A stretch of DNA of 64,000 bases, taken from assembly GCA_024742415.1 (NCBI GenBank), contig JANSYN010000001.1, positions 372,001 through 436,000 on the forward strand, read 5' to 3'. Under the pieces are notes generated by a model that made no database searches, was not told the DNA's origin, and worked only from the letters and a program-made list of their open reading frames with translations. Numbering within the stretch: the stretch's first letter is position 1; each line of letters starts with the position of its first letter. The position numbers and the translations under genes are program-made. The DNA comes from Gammaproteobacteria bacterium (lineage in GTDB: Bacteria > Pseudomonadota > Gammaproteobacteria > Pseudomonadales > Halieaceae). This document shows, piece by piece, positions 55,466-64,000 of this stretch.

Positions 55466-56418
55466 GCTTTTTCGTCGTCCAGGCTATACGGAAGCGGCAG
55501 CAGTTCGATCGGCGGTCCATCGGGCGCGCCAAGGCGCAGGCCCTGCGCTGCGCCAGTACGGGTTGCGCTGACCAGGGCAAGGCAAGGTGGGCTGTTGTCT
55601 ACGTTTACAATGTCGCCCACACTTTGCTCGCTGTCCTGCACGTATACACTGTCGCCGGTCTGAGCCGCCTGAGGCAGCTGTGCAAGGTAGGTCCGGCGTT
55701 TTGATGTGCCACGATAGTGCAGGCGCGCGACCACTTCCTGGCCGGTATAACAGCCCTTGCTGAAACTGATGTGACCGGTGAGGTCGTAGTTGGCTACCTG
55801 TGGCACCAGTGTCTCCTGAGTAGAGGATTCGATGCGCACGATGCCAGCGTTAATCTGCTGGCGCCGCCACTCGCTTTCATCTGCCTGGCTCATTGTTTGC
55901 TCCAGCGCCTGCCTGTGGGCGCTGTCTGCCTGCAAATAGCATTCGAACTGCGTGCCCTCGGCGTTAGTTTGCAGGACGACAAAGCCTTCACCGCTTACCT
56001 GGGCATACAAGCCTTGCGGTGCGTCGCCAAAGCAGTGCCTGATACTCTGGGCGACATCGGGGCCCCACAGTGCCAGGCACTGCCAGTCATCGTTGTCGGC
56101 ATCAAATCGGGCCTTGGAAAAAACCACATATTTGCCAAATACCTGCGCAGCGTGCGCGCGAATATCGCGGCGCAGGCGCAAGGCGACGTGCTCGTGCCCC
56201 AGCTGCACGAGCAGAAAATCACACACGACGCGCCCCTGTGGCGTGCAGTAAACGCCGGCGACGGCGCTGCTGTCATCCACCAGGCGGGTATCGCAGGTGG
56301 TCTGACCCTGCAGGAATGTGAGCGCATCGGGACCGCTAAGGTGCAGGAGCGCCTCGCCGGTTAATGCCGCATAATACTGTGTCACAAGTGCGTCCTCGCG
56401 TAGGGGGTTGCTAATCAT
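55462..56418 (-). CDS. ygfZ: Folate-binding protein YgfZ (Fe-S cluster repair)
   Basis: About 318 residues from the ATG at 56418. The family hallmark [17 protein letters not shown] is present, as are [17 protein letters not shown] and [14 protein letters not shown] near the N-terminus. YgfZ uses tetrahydrofolate and supports some Fe-S enzymes such as MiaB. The longer frame upstream of the chosen ATG lacks a family match. It is divergent from sdhE, the usual gammaproteobacterial pairing. Confidence 0.93.
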   Translation of the reverse strand: MISNPLREDALVTQYYAALTGEALLHLSGPDALTFLQGQTTCDTRLVDDSSAVAGVYCTPQGRVVCDFLLVQLGHEHVALRLRRDIRAHAAQVFGKYVVFSKARFDADNDDWQCLALWGPDVAQSIRHCFGDAPQGLYAQVSGEGFVVLQTNAEGTQFECYLQADSAHRQALEQTMSQADESEWRRQQINAGIVRIESSTQETLVPQVANYDLTGHISFSKGCYTGQEVVARLHYRGTSKRRTYLAQLPQAAQTGDSVYVQDSEQSVGDIVNVDNSPPCLALVSATRTGAAQGLRLGAPDGPPIELLPLPYSLDDEKA

Positions 56419-56514
56419 ATTCGCTGTAGCTGTTAGTGTCAGCAGTGCGGCGTGCGTTGACGGCGTCAAAAGACGATATAATGAGCGCTTAAGCGATGTA
56501 CCCGGAGCGGGCGA

Positions 56515-56787
56515 ATGACGACAATATCACGCGAAGAGGTTAACCGTATGCGCTGGGCTGCGCGGCGCGGCATGCTCGAGCTTGACCTGGTTCTGGAGCC
56601 CTTCGTAGCGCAGCGCTATGCGCAACTGGACGCGTCGAATCGTCAGCGCTTCACCGAGCTCATGCGCTGCGAGGACCAGGACCTGTATGCCTGGTTCATG
56701 CGCAAGGCCTCTCCTGATGACCAGGAATTGAAGGGTATCGTCGATGTCATCCTTGAGTTTACCCACACTGCGCCTGCGGATCGCTAA
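56515..56787 (+). CDS. sdhE: Succinate dehydrogenase assembly factor 2
   Basis: 90 residues with the conserved RRGMLELDLVLEPF and a C-terminal [11 protein letters not shown]. SdhE helps attach FAD to succinate dehydrogenase. CGGAG lies eight bases before the ATG. The family is 80-95 residues, so the gene is complete. The next gene overlaps it by 44 bases. Confidence 0.94.
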   Translation: MTTISREEVNRMRWAARRGMLELDLVLEPFVAQRYAQLDASNRQRFTELMRCEDQDLYAWFMRKASPDDQELKGIVDVILEFTHTAPADR

Positions 56788-57181
56788 GTCCCGGATTCGT
56801 TGGTTGCTCTGGTTGGCACTGTGTGCTGCCTGCCTCGCGGCCATTGCGCTGCTGTTTGTACGTGGCCATTTCGCGCTGGCGGTCGGCGCGGGCGTGTTCT
56901 ACAGCTACAGACTTGCTGCCCTTGGGCGCGCCGAGCGTTGCGGTCTGTCATTAGTGTGGCAGGACGCCAACGTGGCGATTGGGTCACCCGCGGCAGAGAA
57001 GCCGCAGCGCTGTGTGTATGCCAATACCACACTGCCCTGGGCAGTCTACCTGGAGCTGGTGGCGCAGTCGGATACGACAAAAACGGCGCTGTGGGTCTTC
57101 AGCGATAGCCTTTCGCCCCGGGACTTTCGGCGCCTGCGCGTGCGCACCCGTCTGGCGCAGCCGGCTACAGGGGGCTATTGA
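56744..57181 (+). CDS. YgfX-like membrane protein
   Basis: 145 residues. It has two hydrophobic segments near residues 18-52 and a soluble C-terminal part with [20 protein letters not shown], the YgfX/DUF1434-like signature (WRRLR-type end). It follows sdhE as ygfX does in other Gammaproteobacteria. The first ATG gives a 44-base overlap with sdhE; a TTG three codons later is possible. The end overlaps nadB by 17 bases on the opposite strand. Function is weakly known. Confidence 0.8.
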   Translation: MSSLSLPTLRLRIAKSRIRWLLWLALCAACLAAIALLFVRGHFALAVGAGVFYSYRLAALGRAERCGLSLVWQDANVAIGSPAAEKPQRCVYANTTLPWAVYLELVAQSDTTKTALWVFSDSLSPRDFRRLRVRTRLAQPATGGY

Positions 57182-58760
57182 CGGGTGTTAGAACGGTATC
57201 CAGAGCCTCTTCGAGCAGCTTTGGATAGTCAAGCGTGTAATGCAGGCCCCGGCTTTCCTTGCGTTCAATAGCACAGCGAATCATCAGCTCGGCGACCATG
57301 GCCAGGTTGCGCAGCTCCAGCAGGTCATTGCTGACCTTGTAGTTACCGTAGTACTCGGCGATTTCGCGTTGCAGCAGTGCAACGCGGTGCTGCGCGCGCT
57401 GCAGGCGCTTGTTGGTGCGCACGATACCGACGTAGTCCCACATAAACCGTCGCAACTCATCCCAGTTGTGCGAAATGACAACGTCTTCGTCAGAGTCGGT
57501 AACCTGGCTTTCATCCCAGGGTGCAGGCGGTGCAGGCGGCGCTGCGCGGGGCAGGGCAGCGGCGATATGCCGCGCAGCCGCCTCGGCATAAACAATACAC
57601 TCAAGCAGTGAGTTGCTGGCCATGCGGTTCGCACCGTGCAGCCCGGTGGAGGATGCTTCACCCACGGCGTACAGAGCACCGATGTCAGTCTGGCTGTGGT
57701 TATCCACGACAATACCGCCACAGGTATAGTGCGCCGCGGGCACGACAGGGATCGGTTGTGCGCTGATGTCGATACCAAACTCGAGGCAGCGTGACATCAC
57801 CGTGGGGAAGTGGTTTTCGAGAAACTCCCGCGGCTTGTGTGAGATGTCCAGGAAAACGCAATCGGCACCAAGTCGTTTCATCTCATGGTCAATAGCGCGT
57901 GCTACCACGTCACGCGGCGCGAGTTCGCCGCGGGCATCAAAACGCTCCATGAAGCGTGTGCCGTCCGGTAACAGCAGTTTGCCACCCTCGCCTCGAATCG
58001 CTTCAGTAATGAGGAAGGATTTTGCCTGCGGGTGGTACAGGCAGGTCGGGTGAAACTGGTTGAACTCGAGATTGGCTACCCTGCAGCCGGCACGCCAGGC
58101 CATGGCGATGCCATCACCGCTGGCACCGTCAGGGTTGCTGGTATACAGGTATGCCTTGCTGGCTCCACCGGTGGCCAGTACCACCGCACGGGCCTGGAAG
58201 AGATCAACACGGTCGGTAGTCTGGTCCAGGATATAGGCACCCTGGCAGGCCTGTTCTCCAATGACGAGGTCGACGGCGGTGCGATGGGTGAATATCTCGA
58301 TGTTGGTGGCCGCAATTGCGCGCTCCGTCAGGACCTCGGAAATCGCACGTCCGGTGCGATCCGCAGAGTGAATGATGCGCCGGTGGCTGTGCCCGCCTTC
58401 CTGGGTCAGGTGGAACTCCTTACTGCGCGTATCCTGGCGATCATTCCTGAGGTCAAAATCCACTCCCTGTGAAACCAGCCATTCCACACAGCGGCGACTG
58501 TTGCGCACAGTGAACTCAACCGCCTCGCGCTTGCACAGGCCTGCGCCGGCGGCGAGCGTATCCTCCACGTGGGAATCGACGGTATCTTTGTTGTCAAGCA
58601 CGGCGGCCATGCCGCCCTGTGCCCAGTAGGTAGAGCCCTGGTTGAGTTCACCCTTGGTGATCAGTGCGACGCGCACGTCCGTGGGAAGGTGCAGTGCCAG
58701 GCTGAGTCCGGCAGCACCGCTGCCGATGATAAGTACGTCGTGTTCGTGGAGGGATGTCAT
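57165..58760 (-). CDS. nadB: L-aspartate oxidase
   Basis: 531 residues. The FAD motif is [18 protein letters not shown], with [20 protein letters not shown] and [20 protein letters not shown]. The flavin-contact block [20 protein letters not shown] carries the catalytic histidine. NadB makes iminoaspartate for NAD synthesis. It is divergent from rpoE, as in many gammaproteobacteria. Confidence 0.97.
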   Translation of the reverse strand: MTSLHEHDVLIIGSGAAGLSLALHLPTDVRVALITKGELNQGSTYWAQGGMAAVLDNKDTVDSHVEDTLAAGAGLCKREAVEFTVRNSRRCVEWLVSQGVDFDLRNDRQDTRSKEFHLTQEGGHSHRRIIHSADRTGRAISEVLTERAIAATNIEIFTHRTAVDLVIGEQACQGAYILDQTTDRVDLFQARAVVLATGGASKAYLYTSNPDGASGDGIAMAWRAGCRVANLEFNQFHPTCLYHPQAKSFLITEAIRGEGGKLLLPDGTRFMERFDARGELAPRDVVARAIDHEMKRLGADCVFLDISHKPREFLENHFPTVMSRCLEFGIDISAQPIPVVPAAHYTCGGIVVDNHSQTDIGALYAVGEASSTGLHGANRMASNSLLECIVYAEAAARHIAAALPRAAPPAPPAPWDESQVTDSDEDVVISHNWDELRRFMWDYVGIVRTNKRLQRAQHRVALLQREIAEYYGNYKVSNDLLELRNLAMVAELMIRCAIERKESRGLHYTLDYPKLLEEALDTVLTPVNSPL

Positions 58761-58883
58761 TGAGTTCTTACTTGCCGCCTTGGAGCTTCAAATATATGAT
58801 GTGACTCAAAGACTTAGCTTGATCACCTCGCGCAAACACAAAGTATATACGCCTGCGGGGAAATACCAAAATCATCACGTTGC

Positions 58884-58912
58884 GGAACTTCCGCTGGTCC
58901 CGTCCCTCCAAA
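58884..58912 (+). promoter_or_regulatory. Sigma-E-type promoter of rpoE operon
   Basis: GGAACTT (58884-58890), a perfect -35 element of RpoE/AlgU promoters, is followed after 16 bases by TCCAAA (58907-58912), close to the usual TCNAA/TCTGA -10. It stands about 112 bases before the rpoE start and predicts autoregulation. Confidence 0.65.
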
Positions 58913-59024
58913 CTGCGCCAAGAATACAGTGAATGCGAACTAAAAATTTTCTCCGGTGTCTATCGTTACAAGGGCTGAAGCCTTTGTGGCAAGGCGCATC
59001 GGGGCCCAGGGAGAGGAGCCCCAG

Positions 59025-59612
59025 GTGACTGCCGCAGAGACGGACCAGCAACTCGTAGCCAGGGTACAAAAGGGCGACACGCGTGCCTTCGACCTGCTGG
59101 TCCTGAAGTATCAGCACAAGATATTCGGGCTGATCAGCCGGTACGTACGCGATGCAGACGAAGTACAGGATGTCGCGCAAGAGGCGTTCATCAAGGCCTA
59201 CAGGGCGCTGCCAAGGTTTCGCGGTGACAGTGCTTTTTACACCTGGCTGTACCGGATAGCGATTAACACCGCGAAGAACCACCTGGTGTCGCGCTCACGT
59301 CGGCCGCCGGGGTCAGATGTCGAAATCGAGGATGCACAGTATTATGAAAGTGGCGGCGCATTGCGTGACCTGGAAAACCCCGAAAACGCCCTGTTTGGCA
59401 GCGAACTGAAGGCTGTGGTCGAGCGCGCGATTGCACAATTGCCGGATGACTTGCGCACCGCGGTAACGTTGCGCGAGTTTGATGGTCTGAGTTACGAGGA
59501 TATTGCAGCGATAATGGAGTGCCCGGTGGGTACCGTACGCTCCCGGATATTTCGGGCGCGTGAATCCATAGACGGCCAGGTTCGAAGTCAACTCGAAGGA
59601 GATTCGCCATGA
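59025..59612 (+). CDS. rpoE: RNA polymerase sigma factor RpoE (AlgU)
   Basis: 195 residues from the GTG at 59025, preceded by GAGAGGAG at a seven-base distance. A frame 23 codons longer exists but its extra part matches no family member. Region 2 reads FDLLVLKYQHKIFGLISRYV and QDVAQEAFIKAYRALPRFRG; the -10 recognising SAFYTWLYRIAINTAKNHLV follows. Region 4 is LREFDGLSYEDIAAIMECPV. It responds to envelope stress through RseA and RseB. The next reading frame overlaps its stop. Confidence 0.97.
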   Translation: MTAAETDQQLVARVQKGDTRAFDLLVLKYQHKIFGLISRYVRDADEVQDVAQEAFIKAYRALPRFRGDSAFYTWLYRIAINTAKNHLVSRSRRPPGSDVEIEDAQYYESGGALRDLENPENALFGSELKAVVERAIAQLPDDLRTAVTLREFDGLSYEDIAAIMECPVGTVRSRIFRARESIDGQVRSQLEGDSP

Positions 59613-59707
59613 AGCGTGTGACCAGGCAACCCGATCTGCCGCTGGCAATAAACCCACAGACGGCACAAGAAAACCGCATGAAGCCTCACGAAGGATCTGA
59701 ACAATGA
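59609..59707 (+). CDS. Putative 32-residue reading frame between rpoE and rseA
   Basis: An ATG overlaps the rpoE stop (ATGA) and a 32-codon frame ends in a TGA that overlaps the rseA ATG (ATGA). GAAGGAG lies seven bases before the ATG, a better ribosome site than that of rseA. The peptide starts MKRVTRQPDLPLAINPQT and is basic at its N-terminus, with no membrane helix. It may encode a small protein or only serve to couple translation of rpoE and rseA. I know of no counterpart in Pseudomonas algU-mucA. Confidence 0.5.
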   Translation: MKRVTRQPDLPLAINPQTAQENRMKPHEGSEQ

Positions 59708-60309
59708 GTGAAAACCTGCGCGAATCCCTCTCTGCATTGATGGACGACGAAGCCAACGAACTGGAGGTGCAACGGTTGTTGGCCAGGGGCGGGGAAGACG
59801 AGCCATTGCGACAAACCTGGGTGCGTTACAACCTCGCAAGGGATGCGCTCAAGGGCAGCACCATCGGCCTGCCGCAGGTCGACATCTCCCACCATGTTCG
59901 CACGGCCATCGAAGCGGGTGAGCACGCAGGTGGCGCGCGCGTCGGCTTGCGCGAGCGGCTGTTGCGGCCGGTGGCAAGTTTTGCCGTTGCGGCATCGGTG
60001 GCAGCGACGGTGATTATAGGCGGTCAGCAACTGGCCCAGGTGGACAACCCGGCGGGCTTTGCCGGCGACAACGCTTTGGCAACCAGCGCGTCGCCTGTGG
60101 GTATGCTCAACAGCCTGGGTGCCACCCCCATTCAGGCCAGCTTCGGTACCCAGTCGGTGCCGGTGCTGCTGCCCGCAACGCGCACGGCCTATCAGGAACT
60201 GGCCAGGCAGCGCATGGGGCGTTACATGCAGGAGCACGCACAACACGCCGCGCTTAATTCGCCGCAAGGGTTGATTCCTTTTGCGCGCGTTCCTGAAATC
60301 CGCGAGTAA
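59704..60309 (+). CDS. rseA: Anti-sigma-E factor RseA (MucA)
   Basis: 201 residues. The cytoplasmic sigma-binding domain begins with ENLRESLSALMDDEANELEV and includes LRQTWVRYNLARDALKG. One membrane helix follows near residue 95 (ASFAVAASVAATVIIGG), then a periplasmic tail. It sequesters RpoE until cleaved by DegS- and RseP-type proteases. AAGGA lies eight bases before the ATG. Confidence 0.94.
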   Translation: MSENLRESLSALMDDEANELEVQRLLARGGEDEPLRQTWVRYNLARDALKGSTIGLPQVDISHHVRTAIEAGEHAGGARVGLRERLLRPVASFAVAASVAATVIIGGQQLAQVDNPAGFAGDNALATSASPVGMLNSLGATPIQASFGTQSVPVLLPATRTAYQELARQRMGRYMQEHAQHAALNSPQGLIPFARVPEIRE

Positions 60310-60318
60310 GTTTTCATC

Positions 60319-61272
60319 GTGCGTTTTACGATCTCTCTACAGCGCCTATGGCCGATCCTGTTGTTGCTGCCATGGTGTTTTGCATCGGCGGCGCATGCCG
60401 CTAACTGCGAGGGCGCTGATCCCGAAGCCCTGGCATGGCTGGATAAAATGGGCGCTGGTATTCACCAGCACAGTTATCACGGCGTTGTGACTCTGCAGCG
60501 CCGCGAAAATATGCACGTGATGCAGGTGTCTCACCTGGTCAACCAGGGCGTGAGTTCCGAGCGCATGACACAACTGACAGGCCAGGGCGCGCGCGTCGAT
60601 CGCAGTGCACATCCACTGGAATGTGTGCATCCAGGGCACCGGCTCCTGCAGGTCGGCAAGGATCTGCAGGCTGGTAACTGCGGTATCGCCAGTCAGTACC
60701 GCTTCGTGGTGAACGGTAAAGAGCGGGTCGCAGGGCGCGCTGCGGTACGGCTACAAATCGTCCCACGTGATATGTATCGTTACGGCTATCGCATCGCTCT
60801 GGACCGCGAAACCGGCCTGTTACTCAAGGCCGAGACCTACGGCCATGGCGATAAAGTCCTGGAGAAGTTCCAGTACGCGAATCTGTCATACGAAGATGCG
60901 CCGCGCGGCTCGGCCGAGGTGGAAACAGTGCACCAGGCCGAGCATCCGCATCCCGATCACAGCGCTATCACCGCGCCGGTCAGCAAACCCTGGGCGGTGA
61001 ACTGGCTGCCGCGCGGGTTTGCTGCAACGGATGCGTCTGCCGGTGTGTCCGGACGCCGTTCCTACACGGATGGGTTGGCCGTATTTTCGGTATTCCTTGA
61101 AGAATTCGAACATGAGATCCGCCCCGGTGAGGGTGTGGTGCGCGAGGGCGCGACGACCGCCTACACCCGCGGTATGAGCGTCGAGGGAGAGCCAGTTCTG
61201 ATTACCGTGATTGGGGAAGTGCCAGTCAATACTGCTAGAATGGTAGCCGACTCCATCGATTGGATGCCGTAG
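60319..61272 (+). CDS. rseB: Periplasmic sigma-E regulator RseB (MucB)
   Basis: 317 residues from a GTG. It has a signal peptide (WPILLLLPWCFASAAHA) and the MucB/RseB lipid-binding fold: WLDKMGAGIHQHSYHGVVTL in the N-terminal domain and GYRIALDRETGLLLKAETYG. The C-terminal domain contains SYTDGLAVFSVFLEE. RseB protects RseA from cleavage and responds to lipid or LPS intermediates. It lies ten bases after rseA. Confidence 0.94.
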   Translation: MRFTISLQRLWPILLLLPWCFASAAHAANCEGADPEALAWLDKMGAGIHQHSYHGVVTLQRRENMHVMQVSHLVNQGVSSERMTQLTGQGARVDRSAHPLECVHPGHRLLQVGKDLQAGNCGIASQYRFVVNGKERVAGRAAVRLQIVPRDMYRYGYRIALDRETGLLLKAETYGHGDKVLEKFQYANLSYEDAPRGSAEVETVHQAEHPHPDHSAITAPVSKPWAVNWLPRGFAATDASAGVSGRRSYTDGLAVFSVFLEEFEHEIRPGEGVVREGATTAYTRGMSVEGEPVLITVIGEVPVNTARMVADSIDWMP

Positions 61273-61273
61273 C

Positions 61274-61753
61274 GTGTTAACCGAAGTGGCAAGAGTGGTC
61301 GCCGTAGAGACAGACAGCCTGTGGGTTGAAACCATCCGCAAGACAACCTGCGGTAGCTGCGCGGCGCAGAAGGGCTGTGGTCATGGTCTGATGAATCAGT
61401 ATGCCAGCGGTCGCCGCTCTTATATCCGGGTGCTGCCAGGTGCCAGGCAGGTCAGTGAATGCCGTATTGATGATCAGGTGCTGATTGCCATTCCCGAAGA
61501 AGTGATTTTGCGCGGTTCAATGATCGCCTATCTGCTGCCGGTACTGTTGATGATAGCGGGCGCTGCAGCCGGTGCGTGGATGTTTCCCCAGTGGCAGGAT
61601 CCGGCGGCAGCGATCGGCGCCTTTGCAGGTATGGGCGCCGGTTACGTGCTGGTGCGCCTGCACAGTGTCCAGCATCGCAGCGATGCGAGCTTTCAACCGA
61701 CACTGCTGGACATCTTGAAATCTTCAGCCGCACCCATACAACTGTATCCATAG
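61274..61753 (+). CDS. rseC: SoxR-reducing system/sigma-E regulator RseC
   Basis: 159 residues from a GTG one base after rseB. The N-terminal cysteines in KTTCGSCAAQKGCGHGLMNQ are the family redox or metal motif. Two helices follow (GSMIAYLLPVLLMIAGAAAG and a second near AAIGAFAGMGAGYVLV). RseC/MucC modulates sigma-E or supports SoxR reduction in relatives; the role here is not certain. Confidence 0.92.
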   Translation: MLTEVARVVAVETDSLWVETIRKTTCGSCAAQKGCGHGLMNQYASGRRSYIRVLPGARQVSECRIDDQVLIAIPEEVILRGSMIAYLLPVLLMIAGAAAGAWMFPQWQDPAAAIGAFAGMGAGYVLVRLHSVQHRSDASFQPTLLDILKSSAAPIQLYP

Positions 61754-61801
61754 GGCGTTAGCCCCCTCGCTGTAAATTTTAACCACGCTGGAAGAACATT
61801 T

Positions 61802-63196
61802 ATGAGACCGAGCCTTATTCGTGTAACAGGATTTCTTTTACTGTGTTTGCCCTTGCTGGCCAACGCAGCGCAGCTGCCCGATTTCAAGAAAATAGTCAGT
61901 GAAAGCTCTGATGCCGTCGTCAAGATTATCGTAGAGCAAAGTGCCACCAGTGCCGCCCAGGACCAGCAGTTACCCCCCGAGATCCCTGAGTACCTGCGCC
62001 GCTTTTTTGAGTACCGTGGTGCGCCGCCGTCACAGCGTCAACGCATGGGCATGGGCTCCGGCTTCATCATCTCTAGGGATGGCTACATCGTCACTAACAA
62101 CCACGTAGTGCAGGGTGCAGACAGTGTGCTGGTGCGGATGATTGACCGGCGCGAGTTTGACGCTCAGGTGATCGGCACAGATCCACGCTCTGATCTTGCG
62201 CTGTTGAAGATTGAGGCCAACAAATTACCGACCCTCAAGCTGGCGCCGGAAGACGAAGTTGAAGTGGGTGAGTGGGTGCTGGCCATCGGGTCGCCGTTTG
62301 GCCTGGATTACTCTGTCACGGCCGGTATCGTCAGCGCCAAGGGTCGCAGCCTGCCCACAGAAAACAACGAGAATTATGTACCGTTTATCCAGACGGATGT
62401 TGCGATCAACCCCGGTAACTCCGGCGGACCACTATTTAATCTGGACGGCGAAGTGGTAGGCGTGAACTCGCAGATCTATACGCGCGGCGGCGGCTCCATT
62501 GGCCTGTCCTTTGCGATTCCCGTCAATGTGGTGCGCAATGTCGTAGAGCAGCTCAAGCAGGATGGCCGTGTAACGCGCGGCTGGTTGGGCGTGACTATCC
62601 AGGACGTGGACAAAAACCTGGCAGACTCGTTCGGGCTTGACCGCCCGCGCGGCGCTCTGGTGGCGCAGGTAGCGCCCGGTAGCCCCGCCGACGATGCGGG
62701 GCTTGAATCCGGCGATGTGATTATCACGTTTGACGGCAGCGAGATACTCACTTCAGGTGATCTGCCACACGTGGTAGGCCTGATTGCGCCGGATACGTCA
62801 GTCGATGCCGAAGTTATCCGCAACAAGAAGCGCCGTGTTATTGAGGTGACGGTGGGCGGACTCGATGCGGACGACAGCTTTACCCTGTCGGCCAAATCCG
62901 GGAACGATGATCGCGGTGGCCGGTTGGGCCTGGTCGTGGGTGCGGTCTCTGCCGAGCAGCTCGAAAATAGCGGGTTGGCCGGCGGTGTGCTGGTGCGCGA
63001 GGTGATTCCGGGGTCCGTGGCCGCCGAGGCAGGTATATTGGCGGGCGATATCATTACCCTCATTGATACCTCTCCCATCAAATCGCTCGATGCCTACGAA
63101 CAGGCCGTACAGTCGCTGCAACCGGGGAGTTCCGTGCCGCTGCGCCTGATACGTCGCGGCTCGCCCCTGTTTATCGGCCTGAAGCTGGAAGATTAG
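61802..63196 (+). CDS. mucD: DegQ/MucD family periplasmic serine protease
   Basis: 464 residues. A signal peptide (LLCLPLLANAAQ) precedes a trypsin-like domain with His in TNNHVVQGADS, Asp in DPRSDLALLKI and Ser in NPGNSGGPLFNLDG. Two PDZ domains follow (about residues 260-350 and 370-460). It degrades misfolded envelope proteins. GGAAG precedes the ATG. It closes the rpoE-rse operon as in Pseudomonas. Confidence 0.96.
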   Translation: MRPSLIRVTGFLLLCLPLLANAAQLPDFKKIVSESSDAVVKIIVEQSATSAAQDQQLPPEIPEYLRRFFEYRGAPPSQRQRMGMGSGFIISRDGYIVTNNHVVQGADSVLVRMIDRREFDAQVIGTDPRSDLALLKIEANKLPTLKLAPEDEVEVGEWVLAIGSPFGLDYSVTAGIVSAKGRSLPTENNENYVPFIQTDVAINPGNSGGPLFNLDGEVVGVNSQIYTRGGGSIGLSFAIPVNVVRNVVEQLKQDGRVTRGWLGVTIQDVDKNLADSFGLDRPRGALVAQVAPGSPADDAGLESGDVIITFDGSEILTSGDLPHVVGLIAPDTSVDAEVIRNKKRRVIEVTVGGLDADDSFTLSAKSGNDDRGGRLGLVVGAVSAEQLENSGLAGGVLVREVIPGSVAAEAGILAGDIITLIDTSPIKSLDAYEQAVQSLQPGSSVPLRLIRRGSPLFIGLKLED

Positions 63197-63462
63197 CGGC
63201 GCCGGTGACGGCAGTGTTGGCCCGGTGCATGCCCGGGCCGCGTACCCACCCCCGCAGCGCCGTGTGACGCCCCGCTCCGGAGACACCCGGGGTACATTGT
63301 CGCTGTCTGCTGCTGATACCACGAACCGGTGCAACGCGCGCCGTTGCTCAGGGCAAAATCCGGCGGCCGTGCGGTGACGCCACGCCACGCCTGGGGTACA
63401 ATCGCCCGCTTTTTGGGCAGCACAGTATTGCACTGCCCGGAACCCGGATTGGACCTGACGGA

Positions 63463-64000
63463 TTGAGCGACCTCCAGCACATTCGAAACTTTTCCATTAT
63501 CGCTCATATCGATCATGGGAAGTCCACGCTTGCAGATCGATTCATCCAGCACTGCGGGGGGCTCTCTGCGCGGGAAATGGACGAGCAGGTGCTGGATTCC
63601 ATGGATATCGAACGCGAGCGCGGCATTACGATCAAGGCGCAAAGCGTTACCCTCGACTACACCGCGCGTGATGGCCAGGTCTACCAGCTCAACTTTATCG
63701 ATACACCGGGGCATGTGGATTTCTCCTACGAGGTATCGCGTTCGCTTTCAGCCTGTGAGGGCGCGCTGTTGGTGGTCGATGCGGGACAGGGGGTCGAGGC
63801 CCAGTCGGTGGCCAATTGCTACACGGCCATAGAGCAGGGTCTGGAGGTGCTACCCATTCTGAACAAAATGGACCTCCCGCAGGCCGACCCCGAGCGCGTG
63901 AAAAAGGAAGTTGAAGAAATCATCGGTATCGATGCGACCAATGCCTGCCTGGTCAGCGCAAAGTCAGGCCTGGGCATCGAGGACGCCCTGGAGTACCTGG
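63463..64000 (+). CDS. lepA: Elongation factor 4 (LepA), N-terminal part, cut by window edge
   Basis: From a TTG start the frame reads [20 protein letters not shown] and continues to the window end (about 179 codons). The GTP-binding motifs G1 ([14 protein letters not shown]), G2 ([10 protein letters not shown]), G3 ([10 protein letters not shown]) and G4 (LNKMDLP) are all present. LepA back-translocates ribosomes. TTG is chosen because the family N-terminus starts there and no ATG or GTG is closer; GGA is the only weak ribosome site. Confidence 0.95.
   Translation, partial: MSDLQHIRNFSIIAHIDHGKSTLADRFIQHCGGLSAREMDEQVLDSMDIERERGITIKAQSVTLDYTARDGQVYQLNFIDTPGHVDFSYEVSRSLSACEGALLVVDAGQGVEAQSVANCYTAIEQGLEVLPILNKMDLPQADPERVKKEVEEIIGIDATNACLVSAKSGLGIEDALEYL

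Noticed and set aside
1-64000. Search for transposases, integrases, phage genes, tRNA and rRNA genes
   Set aside because: None could be recognised in any frame or gap, so no mobile island is claimed.

Overview
The window is a GC-rich chromosomal segment of a free-living, probably marine gammaproteobacterium. The best match is the Halieaceae (OM60/NOR5) neighbourhood. This rests on gene order and content: nadB-rpoE-rseA-rseB-rseC-mucD-lepA, ygfZ/sdhE, valS-holC-pepA, a complete cbb3 oxidase locus with fnr and hemN, a wax-ester synthase and a meta-cleavage lower pathway. I see no insertion sequence, phage gene, CRISPR array, tRNA or rRNA. The placement is an inference from content, not from a database search.

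Region by region. 1-7.8 kb: a truncated LysR regulator; a structured intergenic stretch that looks like a small RNA with a strong terminator (411-551); a WS/DGAT acyltransferase with a long histone-H1-like tail; a methyltransferase; an exported DUF3604 protein; a TetR regulator; and two cold-shock-domain genes, one with a membrane anchor. 8-13.3 kb: valS, holC, pepA and an RDD membrane protein. 13.4-20.4 kb: a two-component system, a proline-rich protein of unknown function, an AraC regulator, a BolA protein, trhO and a secreted trypsin-like protease. 20.4-29.1 kb: a catabolic cluster with a flavin monooxygenase, C-C hydrolase, hydratase, acylating acetaldehyde dehydrogenase and aldolase, flanked by an SDR, an aldo/keto reductase and a P450. 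It looks like the lower half of a steroid or aromatic meta-cleavage pathway, but its ring-cleaving dioxygenase is not here.

29.1-42.4 kb is a low-oxygen respiration region: ompW, safE, ccoS, ccoI, ccoH, ccoG, ccoP, ccoQ, ccoO, ccoN, a Yip1-family gene, fnr and hemN. Near-perfect FNR/Anr boxes stand before ompW, the Yip1-ccoNOQP operon and hemN, so one oxygen sensor probably ties these genes together. 42.5-48.7 kb: a LuxR-type regulator, a 1357-residue DUF1631-GGDEF-EAL protein and an SDR.

48.9-54.8 kb holds a compact, translationally coupled coenzyme F420 operon (npdG, cofE, cofD, cofC, and fbiC as a fused CofG-CofH), an uncommon cofactor in Gammaproteobacteria. Then come ung, ygfZ/sdhE/ygfX-like, nadB and the envelope-stress operon rpoE-rseA-rseB-rseC-mucD. 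That operon has a recognisable sigma-E promoter and an unannotated 32-codon reading frame inserted between rpoE and rseA. The window ends inside lepA.
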